Source: an uncultured bacterium
GTDB taxonomy: Bacteria > Verrucomicrobiota > Lentisphaeria > Victivallales > UBA1829
Length of the DNA stretch: 64,000 nt
Direction of reading: 5' to 3'
NCBI GenBank assembly: GCA_900548385.1
Contig: URKJ01000015.1
Span: 26,905-90,904, forward strand
Shown here: in pieces, positions 41,687-49,915 of the stretch
How positions within the stretch are numbered: the first letter of the stretch is position 1
Layout: each line of letters begins with the position of its first letter
Notes under the pieces: generated by a model
The model's input: the letters and a program-made list of their open reading frames with translations, nothing else
The model's database searches: none
What the model was told of the DNA's origin: nothing
Position numbers and translations under genes: made by a program

Positions 41687-42859
41687 TCAATCCCGTTTTT
41701 CCGGTTTTTGGCGGGTGCCGAACAGGGCGCGCACGCCGTCTTCCACTTTTTCCGCGATCCGCATGGAGAGAGTTTTATGCGGAGTGATTGCTCCTTTCGG
41801 ACAGTGTTCCTGACAGCAGTAACAGCGGATGCAGTTCGGGAGGTCGAACACCGGCTTGCCGTTATGCAGTTTCAGCGATTGCGGCGGACACATCTTTACG
41901 CAGAGCCCGCAGCCGATGCAGAGTGCCGGATTCAGGCGTGGTTTCGAAATGACGCACTCCCGCAGAAGTCCTTTGAGAAACGGCGGAAGAAACACGCCCC
42001 ATTCCGTCATGATGCCCGGCGGATCGGGACGTTTCAGCGGTGCTGCGGACGGGATTTCGCCGCGGTTTTCAAAAGACAGATTCAGTCCGCGTTTCTCTGC
42101 ATTGCGCAGGAGCAGCAGGTTCGGAACGCCGAGGATTTCCGCCGCCGAAGCGTCGAGAGCGAGTGAGTCCGTCGATCCGGCAAGAAAACCGCGATGAGCC
42201 GGGGTTCCGCTTCCGGGACCGTTTCCCTCCATGCAGACGACGGCGTCCAGAATATTGAAACGCGGTTTGACTGCAAGGTAAAGATCCAGAAGCATGTCCG
42301 CAAATTGTTCAAAGTCGCGTCCGACTGCGAGGTGCCAGCCCATCCGTTCGCTGCCTTTGACTAGTCCGAACAGGTTTTTGACGCAGAGCGTGAGGATCAT
42401 CATCGCGTGGGTTTTGGCTTTGGCAATGTCGGCGACGGCGTCGTATTCCTGAAATTCCGCTGCCAGTTCAAGGTTGTGAAACCGGACTTCCGGCGGAAGG
42501 GGAAGACGTTTGTAGTCCGTGAAGTTCGCCACATAGACGTTGAGCCGTTTCAGCTCCTCTTCGATTCCCATGGAACGGATGATCGCGGGGGCTGTCTGAA
42601 CCGCCGGGTTTTCCAGCAGGGTAACCCGACTCGCTCCCGCATCAAGGAACAGGCGGGCTGTTTCAACGATAAGCGCCGGATGAACGCAGGCGATATCATC
42701 TTCATGCCGCCAGGCAAGAAGATTCGGTTTCAGCATGATCTTCCTGCCGGAGACTCCGCCGGAATTCCGGATCTGTTCCTCCAGAATCCGCTCCAGCGCG
42801 GAGCGCAGGTTCGACGGGGTGTAATCCGGGCATGCCGCATAAAAGACCGGAGTGGGCAT
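41687..42859 (-). CDS. DUF362-domain protein with two 4Fe-4S clusters
   Basis: A 390-residue protein beginning MPTPVFYAACPDYT; AAGGAGAG lies 9 bases upstream, so the longer frame is rejected. Residues 35-290 form the DUF362 domain (MLKPNLLAW, VTLLENPAV, AKAKTHAMMILTLCVKNLFGLV). A bacterial ferredoxin module closes it: CIGCGLCVKMCPP and CIRCYCCQEHCPK. The redox partner and substrate are unknown. It stands between secDF and fabK on the - strand. Confidence 0.85.
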   Translation of the reverse strand: MPTPVFYAACPDYTPSNLRSALERILEEQIRNSGGVSGRKIMLKPNLLAWRHEDDIACVHPALIVETARLFLDAGASRVTLLENPAVQTAPAIIRSMGIEEELKRLNVYVANFTDYKRLPLPPEVRFHNLELAAEFQEYDAVADIAKAKTHAMMILTLCVKNLFGLVKGSERMGWHLAVGRDFEQFADMLLDLYLAVKPRFNILDAVVCMEGNGPGSGTPAHRGFLAGSTDSLALDASAAEILGVPNLLLLRNAEKRGLNLSFENRGEIPSAAPLKRPDPPGIMTEWGVFLPPFLKGLLRECVISKPRLNPALCIGCGLCVKMCPPQSLKLHNGKPVFDLPNCIRCYCCQEHCPKGAITPHKTLSMRIAEKVEDGVRALFGTRQKPEKRD

Positions 42860-42892
42860 GGTGGGGGTCTCTCCTTTCTGTGACGGATATAA

Positions 42893-42926
42893 TAAAAAAG
42901 ACGGGTTCGCGTGAAGCGGACCCGTC
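42893..42926 (-). terminator. Intrinsic terminator of the yajC-secDF operon
   Basis: On the - strand GACGGGTCCGC pairs with GCGAACCCGTC around a short loop (one mismatch), and six T residues follow (complement of 42894-42899). It lies just past the secDF stop. Confidence 0.88.
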
Positions 42927-42944
42927 CGGTGGAGCTGATGAAAA

Positions 42945-45551
42945 TCAGGCGGAAATAGTTTTGGTTTCCGCCTTGTTCTCCGGTCCGGAGCCGGTGGACG
43001 GCTCCTTGTCTTTGTGCCAGTAGGCGACAATGATGGTCGATACGAAGATCGTGGAGAACGTTCCCACAACCACGCCGACAAGCATGACGAATACGAAGTC
43101 ACGGATGGAAGCACCGCCGAAGCAGAGCTGCATCACAAGGACCAGTACCACGGTCAGCGAAGTCAGGATCGTTCGCGCAAGAGTCTGATTGAGAGAGAGA
43201 TTGACGATCTCCCGGTAGCTCATGCCTTTCAGCAGAACCCGGTTTTCACGGATACGGTCGAAGTTGACGATCGTATCATTGACCGAGTAACCGAGCAGGG
43301 TCAGACCGGCGGCAACCACGTTCAGCGTGAGTTCTCCGCCGCACATCAGGAAGATGCCCATGGAAACGATCACGTCGTTGAGCGTTCCGATATTTGCCGC
43401 AACCGAGTAGGTGAACTCGAAGCGGAGTGTCATGTAAAGCAGCATACCGAGGATCGCCAAACTCAGCGAGAGAATCGCCGACTTGGTGAACGTCCAGCCG
43501 ATCAGAGAACCGAGCGTGGACTGACGGTCCGGTGTATATTTCGCATCCGGGAAGCTCTTGTTCAGCAGATTGCTGACCAGAGTCATTTCATCGGTCTGAT
43601 TGGCGGTTTCCGCCTTTTCGGAGCTTGCTCCGCGTTTGTCGCGCAGAAGAATTTCCAGTTTTTTCTTGTCGGAAGTCATTGAGCCGGGGGTCTTGTAATT
43701 GACTTTGACCTGATAACCGGCGTTCGACAGAATTTTTTCGATCTGTTCCGCCGGGATCATTTTCTGATAGTCAAGCTCAATCTGCGTTCCGCCGGTGAAG
43801 TCGATGCCGAGTGCGTCGCGCCCGCGGATTCCGAGTGTGACGAACGACGCCACGATCAGCACACCGAAAATGATCATCGCCGGTTTCGCATATTTGAAGA
43901 AGTTGATGTTGCTTCCGGGTTTGACGAACTGGAGCATCTTCAGGCTCTTGACCGTGGTGAAACGGGTCATGAGGTCAAAGAGCAGACGGGTCAGGAACAC
44001 TGCGGTGAACAGTGTCGTGAAGATACCGATCGCCAGTGTCATGGCGAAGCCCTTGATCGCGCCGGTTCCCTGCCAGAGAAGAATCAGTGCGACGAACAGC
44101 GTGGTGATGTTCGAGTCGAAGATCGCCGCAAACGCCTTGTCGAAACCGATGTCGATGGCGTTGTGTATCGTCTTTCCGCCCGCGAGTTCCTCACGGATTC
44201 GTTCGTAGATCAGCACGTTGGCGTCGACCGCCATACCGATGGTGAGGATGATACCCGCGATACCGGGGAGGGTCAGCGTCACGTCGAACGCCGCGATTGC
44301 GCCGAGCATCAGCAGGGCGTTGATCACAAGCGAGATATTGGCGACCAGACCGGCGCGCATGTAGTAGACCGCCATGAAGATCATGACGAGGATCGTGCCG
44401 GCGACACCGGACCAGAGACCGTCCTGAACGGTTTCCGCTCCGATCGTCGGGTCGATGTCGTACTGAGCCTGGACTTTGACCTTGAACGGCACGCTTCCGC
44501 TGACGAGCGCCTTGGAGATCGTTTCGGCGTCTTCACGGGAGAAGTCGCCGGTGATCTGCGCGGTTCCGCCGGTGATCGCCTGCTTGATGTTCGGGGCGGA
44601 ATAGAGGATGTTGTCAAGAATAATCGCGAGCTGACGGCCCACGTTTTTGCTGGTGACTTCGCCGAAACGGAATGCGCCGTCCGCATTGAAGTTGAGGATG
44701 ATTTCACGCTGGCCGAACTGGTTCATGGTCGCGAATGCGTCGGAGATGTTCTTGCCGTCCATCTGCGGTTCGCGTTCCACAAAGTAGATTGCACGGTGGA
44801 CTTTCCCGCCGCGGCTTGTCTCGGTGTTTTCCATCATCCGGTAACCTTCGGGGACCACAAAGTTTTCGGGATCCGCGAGGTACGCCTGCGCAAGACGTTC
44901 GTTTTCCGGGTGGACAAGACAGAAGTTCAGGCGCGCAGACATCTTGATGAGTCGTTCAAGACGGGATTTTTCTTCTTTGGAAACGATCGGCACGCGGAGG
45001 GAGATCAGATTTCCGCCGGCGGGCGAAATTTCGCTTTCAAAGATGTTTTCGCTTTCCAGACGGGTACGGAGGGTTTCGATCGCCACGTCACGGTAACGTT
45101 CGAAATTCTCTTCGATATCCTTGCGTTTTTTAGCTGCGTCGGAACCGGTTTCGTTGGGTTCGAGTTCCAGCAGGAATTCCGCGCCGCCGTTGAGGTCGAT
45201 ACCGAGACGGATGGATCCGGCGGAGAGCTTCCGCGCATGAGCAATCACATCGCGGTTATTGGTCAGGCTCTGACTGGACACGATACGCGGTTTGACGAAT
45301 TCGGTCAGCAGAACGCCTTTTTCGCGTGCGGCTTCTTCGATCGCCGTGGAGGCGTACATGCTTTTATCCGCCGCCTGTTTGGTTTTTGCAAGTTCGATCA
45401 CCGCTTCGATCTTCGGATCGTCGGGATTGGTGAACATGCTTTTCATGCTTTTATAGAAATCGGTCTGGCCGAGCGGATACATGGAGAACAGGAATACCGC
45501 CAGAACCAGAAGAGCGAAAAGACTTCTGAGAATGATCGGTTTCTTATTCAT
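42945..45551 (-). CDS. secDF: Fused protein translocase subunit SecD-SecF
   Basis: An 868-residue fusion. The SecD half (about 1-560) has the N-terminal helix, the large periplasmic P1 region (RLGIDLNGGAEFLLELE), the AIILDNILYSAPNI, GDFSREDAETISKALVSG and GVAGTILVMIFMAVYY segments, then NVLIYERIREEL. The SecF half follows with DALGIDFTGGTQIEL, GYSVNDTIVNFDRIRENR and VVVGTFSTIFVST. It uses proton motive force to pull exported proteins from SecYEG. It overlaps yajC by 4 bp. Confidence 0.94.
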   Translation of the reverse strand: MNKKPIILRSLFALLVLAVFLFSMYPLGQTDFYKSMKSMFTNPDDPKIEAVIELAKTKQAADKSMYASTAIEEAAREKGVLLTEFVKPRIVSSQSLTNNRDVIAHARKLSAGSIRLGIDLNGGAEFLLELEPNETGSDAAKKRKDIEENFERYRDVAIETLRTRLESENIFESEISPAGGNLISLRVPIVSKEEKSRLERLIKMSARLNFCLVHPENERLAQAYLADPENFVVPEGYRMMENTETSRGGKVHRAIYFVEREPQMDGKNISDAFATMNQFGQREIILNFNADGAFRFGEVTSKNVGRQLAIILDNILYSAPNIKQAITGGTAQITGDFSREDAETISKALVSGSVPFKVKVQAQYDIDPTIGAETVQDGLWSGVAGTILVMIFMAVYYMRAGLVANISLVINALLMLGAIAAFDVTLTLPGIAGIILTIGMAVDANVLIYERIREELAGGKTIHNAIDIGFDKAFAAIFDSNITTLFVALILLWQGTGAIKGFAMTLAIGIFTTLFTAVFLTRLLFDLMTRFTTVKSLKMLQFVKPGSNINFFKYAKPAMIIFGVLIVASFVTLGIRGRDALGIDFTGGTQIELDYQKMIPAEQIEKILSNAGYQVKVNYKTPGSMTSDKKKLEILLRDKRGASSEKAETANQTDEMTLVSNLLNKSFPDAKYTPDRQSTLGSLIGWTFTKSAILSLSLAILGMLLYMTLRFEFTYSVAANIGTLNDVIVSMGIFLMCGGELTLNVVAAGLTLLGYSVNDTIVNFDRIRENRVLLKGMSYREIVNLSLNQTLARTILTSLTVVLVLVMQLCFGGASIRDFVFVMLVGVVVGTFSTIFVSTIIVAYWHKDKEPSTGSGPENKAETKTISA

Positions 45552-45949
45552 TTTGCAGCCGTTTCTCCGGTTGTGACCACGGAGCCGACAGCGCTCTTGG
45601 TGACTTCGATTTTTACATTGTCGGCGATTTTGATGATGAAGCCTTCGTTTTTGACTTCAACGACGGTTCCGTACATGCCGCCGATGGTGACGATACGGTC
45701 GCCCGCTTTGATGGAGGAGAGCATGGCTTCGCGTTTTTTGCGTTCTTTCGCCTGTCCGCGCCACATGAGATAGAACATGGCGGCGATGATGAGGATCATC
45801 GGGAGCATGCCCATGAGTCCGCCGAGCGCGCCCTGTTCAGGAGCCGGGGTTCCGCCCGGAGCCGGAGCGGTGGTGTTGGTCGTTTGGGTCGGTGCGGGTG
45901 CGGCGGCCGGAGCCGGAGCTCCCTGTGCCAGAACAAAAAATTCGGTCAT
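45548..45949 (-). CDS. yajC: Preprotein translocase subunit YajC
   Basis: A 133-residue protein: a long Ala/Pro/Thr-rich N-terminus (about 1-45), one membrane helix (MLPMILIIAAMFYLMW), then the YajC core MLSSIKAGDRIVTIGGMYGTVVEVK. The Pro/Ala-rich leader is longer than in E. coli. An AAGGAAA site lies about 8 bases ahead of the ATG. Confidence 0.92.
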   Translation of the reverse strand: MTEFFVLAQGAPAPAAAPAPTQTTNTTAPAPGGTPAPEQGALGGLMGMLPMILIIAAMFYLMWRGQAKERKKREAMLSSIKAGDRIVTIGGMYGTVVEVKNEGFIIKIADNVKIEVTKSAVGSVVTTGETAAK

Positions 45950-45994
45950 ATTGCGTTTTCCTTATTTTACGATTTCACAATAATATAAAGTCAT

Positions 45995-46022
45995 ATTATA
46001 CATCACCAAACGCAAATCGCAA
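45995..46022 (-). promoter_or_regulatory. Promoter of yajC-secDF
   Basis: On the - strand TTGCGA (complement of 46017-46022) and a perfect TATAAT (complement of 45995-46000) are 16 bases apart, about 45 bases ahead of yajC. Confidence 0.72.
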
Positions 46023-46045
46023 GGGATACGGAGAATTTTTTCCGT

Positions 46046-46495
46046 TTATTTTGCTGTCCCCGCGGATTTTCCGCCGGTTTGCAACTGTTTTTGCAGAAAT
46101 AATTCCGCAACGGCCTGACCATGGGGAAGCAGACAGCCGCAATCGGCGTAACCCAGTTTCCGGTAAAAATGCTGTGCGTCCTCATCCGCCTGAGTCGAGG
46201 TCATGACGCTGGAAAAGCCGTCGGCTGCCATGCGGGCTTCCCAGTCTGCGACAAGCCGGGAACCGAATCCGAGCCGCCGGTACGGTTCCAGCAGAAACAG
46301 CAGATTCAGAAACGGGATGCTGTCCCAGAACAGGTTCCAACGGAGCCAGCCGGCGAATTTTCCGTCGGTTTCAAGCAGCAGAATCCGTCCGTCCGCGATC
46401 GCGGAGGAAAGTCGGCTGAGCCGGATATGGCGGTCGTATTCCGTCAGTGTGCCGAGATCCGGCGGGGCTGCGGGGCGGATTACGGGAGCCGGCAT
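46046..46495 (-). CDS. GNAT-family acetyltransferase
   Basis: A 149-residue GNAT starting MPAPVIRPAAPPDLG, 2 bases after the gpsA stop. LLFLLEPYRRLGFGSRLVADWE is the acetyl-CoA loop (a variant of the usual RxxGxG/A), and DEDAQHFYRKLGYADCG is the conserved C-terminal strand-helix. It could acetylate a protein N-terminus or small amine; no specific substrate can be named. It ends the plsY-gpsA operon. Confidence 0.8.
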   Translation of the reverse strand: MPAPVIRPAAPPDLGTLTEYDRHIRLSRLSSAIADGRILLLETDGKFAGWLRWNLFWDSIPFLNLLFLLEPYRRLGFGSRLVADWEARMAADGFSSVMTSTQADEDAQHFYRKLGYADCGCLLPHGQAVAELFLQKQLQTGGKSAGTAK

Positions 46496-46497
46496 GT

Positions 46498-47499
46498 TCA
46501 ATCCTGTTCGTCTCTTGCTTCGCGCGTCATCAGGGCGTAAGCCGCGTCTTTGGCGGAGAGATTGTTGTAAAGAACATCGAAAATGGCGTCGGTGATCGGA
46601 GTTTCGCAGTTTTTGCGCCGGGCGAGCATGTGTGCGGAGATTGTGGTCTTGACACCTTCCGCCACCACCATTCCCATTTCCCGCGTGATCTGCTCCAACG
46701 TCTTGCCGCGTCCGAGTTCTTCGCCGACGTGACGGTTGCGGCTGTGGCGGCTCATGCAGGTGACGATGAGGTCGCCGATGCCGGAAAGTCCTGCGAATGT
46801 TTCGCGTTTTCCGCCGAGCGCGACGCCGAGCCGTGCCATTTCCGCGATTCCGCGTGTCATGAGCGCCGCTTTGGGATTGTCGCCGAGTCCCATGCCGTCG
46901 AGAATGCCCGCGGCGATCGCAAGCACGTTCTTGAGGGCTCCGCCGAGTTCCACGCTGATGACGTCGCGTGAGGTGTAGACCCGGAAATTCTGCGTCATGA
47001 GAGTCGTCTGCACGAGCTTGGCGAGCCCGGCTGTTTCCGACGCTGCCACAACGGCGGTCGGAACGCCGCGGGACACTTCTTCCGCATGGCTGGGACCGGA
47101 GAGCGTGACGTACTTCAGACCGTCGCCGAGTATTTCCGAAACGAGTTCGTGCATACACTTGAGCGTGTCGGTTTCAATGCCTTTCGCCACGTTGACGAGT
47201 ACCGTCCGCTCCGCATGAAAATATTCCTTGAGCATATTGAGCGTGCCGCGCATGAACTGTGACGGCGACGCCAGCACGATGAGCTCCGCGCCGTCGGCAG
47301 CTTCCGCAATGGAGGAGGTGACTTTCAGAGCCTCCGGCAGTTCGACACCCGGCAGAAAACGGTTTCTGCGTGTGGAGCGGATCGCCTCAATATTGTCTTC
47401 AAACGGTCCCCAGAGGGTTACGTCGGGATTGTTGCCGAGAAGCGTCAGCGCGAGGGCGGTTCCCCATCCGCCGTCGCCGAGAACCGTGATCTTTTTCAT
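46498..47499 (-). CDS. gpsA: NAD(P)-dependent glycerol-3-phosphate dehydrogenase
   Basis: A 333-residue enzyme. The N-terminal GDGGWGTALALTLL is the Rossmann loop; VNVAKGIETDTLK, LSGPSHAEEVSRGVPTAVV, ELGGALKNVLAIAAGILDG and the GLSGIGDLIVTCMS / SRNRHVGEELGRG segments are the GpsA signatures. It makes glycerol-3-phosphate for phospholipids and overlaps plsY by 4 bp, so precursor synthesis and its first acylation are co-expressed. Confidence 0.95.
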   Translation of the reverse strand: MKKITVLGDGGWGTALALTLLGNNPDVTLWGPFEDNIEAIRSTRRNRFLPGVELPEALKVTSSIAEAADGAELIVLASPSQFMRGTLNMLKEYFHAERTVLVNVAKGIETDTLKCMHELVSEILGDGLKYVTLSGPSHAEEVSRGVPTAVVAASETAGLAKLVQTTLMTQNFRVYTSRDVISVELGGALKNVLAIAAGILDGMGLGDNPKAALMTRGIAEMARLGVALGGKRETFAGLSGIGDLIVTCMSRHSRNRHVGEELGRGKTLEQITREMGMVVAEGVKTTISAHMLARRKNCETPITDAIFDVLYNNLSAKDAAYALMTREARDEQD

Positions 47500-48146
47500 T
47501 GTTTACCTCCTTTGGAGAAGCGGTTTTCCGTCCCGTTCAGAAGACGTTTGATGTTGGAAATGTGCTTGAGGATCGCGAGAGCGCCCAGCAGGATGAAGAG
47601 AACGACCACCGGAAGCGAATCCGTCGCTCCGGGCAGTTTGAACAGATACAGGATGACCGCCGCCGCCGGAAGGACAGTCGCCGCCGCGATGCTGGCGACG
47701 GACACATAGCGCGTTGTCAGGAAAAGCGCGATCCATACCGCCAGCGCGATGAGCACGGCAAGCGGGCAGAGCGGGAAGACTGCCCCCGCCGCGGTCGAAA
47801 TCCCTTTTCCTCCTTTGAATTTCAAGTATACGGGATAGATGTGTCCGAGCACGACCGCGAGTGCCGCCGCCACGGGCAGAATGCCCGCAGGATCGGAGAA
47901 CGTGCCGCTGCCGGTGAGAAGAATGACGGCGCCGGAGGCGAGGAATCCTTTCAGAAAATCCAGCAGAAAGCAGAGTTTGCCCCACCACGGTCCGATAACG
48001 CGGGTGACGTTGGTTGCACCGATGTTTCCGCTTCCCTCTCTGCGTATGTCCACTCCATGGCATTTGCCGATGACAAAGCCGAACGGGATCGAGCCGGCAA
48101 GGTAGGAGACAAGCAGAACGGCGGCGAGAGAAATGCTGAAAGTCAT
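47496..48146 (-). CDS. plsY: Glycerol-3-phosphate acyltransferase PlsY
   Basis: A 216-residue inner-membrane acyltransferase. The start at 48146 (MTFSISLAAVLL) has AGGAAAAG 6 bases upstream; the longer upstream frame has no ribosome site. The three PlsY motifs are present: SYLAGSIPFGFVIGK, GSGNIGATNVTRV and GHIYPVYLKFKGGKG. It acylates glycerol-3-phosphate from acyl-phosphate. Confidence 0.94.
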   Translation of the reverse strand: MTFSISLAAVLLVSYLAGSIPFGFVIGKCHGVDIRREGSGNIGATNVTRVIGPWWGKLCFLLDFLKGFLASGAVILLTGSGTFSDPAGILPVAAALAVVLGHIYPVYLKFKGGKGISTAAGAVFPLCPLAVLIALAVWIALFLTTRYVSVASIAAATVLPAAAVILYLFKLPGATDSLPVVVLFILLGALAILKHISNIKRLLNGTENRFSKGGKQ

Positions 48147-48189
48147 AACTTTTCCTGTGTTTATTTGAACCGATTTTCCGGATCGGCTC

Positions 48190-48217
48190 TTGTCTGTTTC
48201 AATTTTTGCGGTATAGT
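48190..48217 (+). promoter_or_regulatory. Promoter of the M24 peptidase gene
   Basis: TTGTCT (48190-48195) and TATAGT (48212-48217) are 16 bases apart, with GTATAGTATAC palindromic at the -10. It lies in the divergent gap shared with plsY. Confidence 0.6.
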
Positions 48218-48228
48218 ATACGCGGGTT

Positions 48229-48257
48229 AAGATACAGGATTTTTCCTGTTTTTGCAA
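48229..48257 (-). promoter_or_regulatory. Promoter of plsY-gpsA-GNAT
   Basis: On the - strand TTGCAA (complement of 48252-48257) and TATCTT (complement of 48229-48234) are 17 bases apart. Its start point falls within the divergent promoter region of the M24 gene. Confidence 0.55.
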
Positions 48258-48277
48258 GTCGGGAAGGAGAAAATGAG

Positions 48278-49405
48278 ATGAAAAATTGTTCCGCCCGCCT
48301 GATCGCCGCTTCTCCGGCGGTCTGTGCGGATGTTCTTTACGCCGGCGGATTCAATGCGCCGGATGAGGTGTTGTATTTTGAGATCGGACGCGAACGGGGG
48401 CTGATTCTTTCGCAGCTGGAATATGCGCGGGCGAAATCGGAAGCGGCGAAAGGCGTCCGGGTATTCAGCCGCGAGGAGTTTCTGGACGACCGTTCGCCGG
48501 ATCGTTCCGACCTTGCAGTTCTGCGGAATCTGACGGAGCGGTTTGGCGTGACGTGCTGGGAGGTCCCGGCATCGTTTCCGCTTGCGCTGGCGGATGCGCT
48601 GAGGGAGCATGGGACTGCAGTCCGCGCGGCGGCAGACCCGTTTTTCCCGAAGCGTCTGATCAAGACTGCCGCCGAACTGAAAAAGATTGCGGAGGCGGAG
48701 CGCGTCACCGAGGAATCCATGTGCCATGCCCGTGATCTGATCCGCGGAGCAGCGGTGAACTCGAAAGGTGTCCTGGTGCGCGACGGGCGTGTATTTACCT
48801 GCGAAATGCTCCGGGCGGAGATCGAAGGCTTTCTGAAATCGCGCGGCTATACGGCGTCGCAGACGATCACCGCGTGCGGAACGGACGCGTCGCAGCCGCA
48901 TAATCTCGGTTATGGTCCGATCATGGCGGGAAAACCGGTCGTCGTGGATATTTTTCCGCGCTCCGATGCGACCGGGTACTGGGGCGACATGACCCGCACG
49001 TTCTGCAAAGGGTGCGCCGAACCCGTGGTCCGCAAGGCGTTTGCCTCCGTCCGGAAAGCCTCGGAAGTCGCGTTGAAGATGATCCGTGCCGGAGTTTGTG
49101 CGGCGGAGGTACACCTTGCGGCGGCGGAGTCGATGGCAGCCGACGGTTTCCGGACCGGGCATACGAAAGAGGGAATTCCCTGCGGCTTTATCCACGGTCT
49201 CGGTCACGGTCTCGGTCTTGAGATTCATGAAGGGCCGCGGGTTTCCCCGCTGAACCGGAATCCGCTTGCCAAAGGCAATGTCGTCAGCGTGGAGCCGGGG
49301 CTTTACCACCCCGCATGGGGCGGAATCCGGCTGGAGGACATCGTCGCGGTGACGGAAGACGGCTGCCGCAATTTCAACACCATGGAAAAAGAACTGGAAC
49401 TTTGA
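48278..49405 (+). CDS. M24-family metallopeptidase (Xaa-Pro peptidase-like)
   Basis: A 375-residue pita-bread enzyme. The start ATG at 48278 has AAGGAGA upstream. An N-terminal non-catalytic domain (about 1-130) precedes the catalytic domain, where metal ligands lie in VVVDIFPRSDATGYWGDMTRTF (two Asp), HGLGHGLGLEIHE (His), VVSVEPGLY (Glu) and GGIRLEDIVAV (Glu). Such enzymes release N-terminal residues before proline or split Xaa-Pro dipeptides. It is cytoplasmic, with no signal peptide. Confidence 0.88.
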   Translation: MKNCSARLIAASPAVCADVLYAGGFNAPDEVLYFEIGRERGLILSQLEYARAKSEAAKGVRVFSREEFLDDRSPDRSDLAVLRNLTERFGVTCWEVPASFPLALADALREHGTAVRAAADPFFPKRLIKTAAELKKIAEAERVTEESMCHARDLIRGAAVNSKGVLVRDGRVFTCEMLRAEIEGFLKSRGYTASQTITACGTDASQPHNLGYGPIMAGKPVVVDIFPRSDATGYWGDMTRTFCKGCAEPVVRKAFASVRKASEVALKMIRAGVCAAEVHLAAAESMAADGFRTGHTKEGIPCGFIHGLGHGLGLEIHEGPRVSPLNRNPLAKGNVVSVEPGLYHPAWGGIRLEDIVAVTEDGCRNFNTMEKELEL

Positions 49406-49439
49406 ACTTGAATTTAACTTAACGGAAGGAGTCAGAAAA

Positions 49440-49826
49440 ATGACGTACAAACTCGCGGTAACCTGTGAAAACGATCAGGTTTTTCAGCACTTCGGCAAAA
49501 CTCCGGAATTCGCGGTTTTCGAGATCGTGGACAACCGGATCAACGGCATGAGCAAGGTCCCCACCGGGGAAAACGGACACGGCGCGCTTGCCGGTTTCCT
49601 GAAAGAGCTCGGCGTGAAAGTCCTGCTTTGCGGCGGCATCGGCCCCGGCGCTCAGGAGATGCTGACCGAGGCGGGAATTCAGTTTGTCGGCGGCGTTCAG
49701 GGGGATGTCATTCAGGCGGCGGGCGATTATCTGAAAGGCGAACTGAAAACCGATCCGGGCTTTACCTGCAACCATCATCACCATGAGGAAGGACACGGCG
49801 GCGGCTGCTCCTGCGGCAAGCACTGA
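49440..49826 (+). CDS. NifX/NifB-type FeMo-cofactor-binding-domain protein with His/Cys tail
   Basis: A 128-residue protein. Residues 4-105 have the dinitrogenase iron-molybdenum cofactor-binding fold: LAVTCENDQVFQHFGKTPEFAVFEI, then LKELGVKVLLCGGIGPGAQEML. The last 18 residues are metal-ligand rich (CNHHHHEEGHGG, then CSCGKH). No nitrogenase gene is nearby, so a general metal or Fe-S carrier role is more likely. It has an AAGGAG site and ends in a terminator, so it is probably co-transcribed with the M24 gene. Confidence 0.82.
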   Translation: MTYKLAVTCENDQVFQHFGKTPEFAVFEIVDNRINGMSKVPTGENGHGALAGFLKELGVKVLLCGGIGPGAQEMLTEAGIQFVGGVQGDVIQAAGDYLKGELKTDPGFTCNHHHHEEGHGGGCSCGKH

Positions 49827-49855
49827 TCCATTTTCCATCATCTGTAAAAAATTTG

Positions 49856-49894
49856 CGCCCTGTCCGGTGTTGTTTCCGGGCAGGGCGTTTTTTT
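49856..49894 (+). terminator. Intrinsic terminator after the NifX-like gene
   Basis: CGCCCTGTCCGG (49856-49867) pairs with CCGGGCAGGGCG (49876-49887) with one mismatch and an 8-base loop, followed by seven T residues. Confidence 0.92.
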
Positions 49895-49915
49895 GCGGAG
49901 AGCCGACCGGACCGG

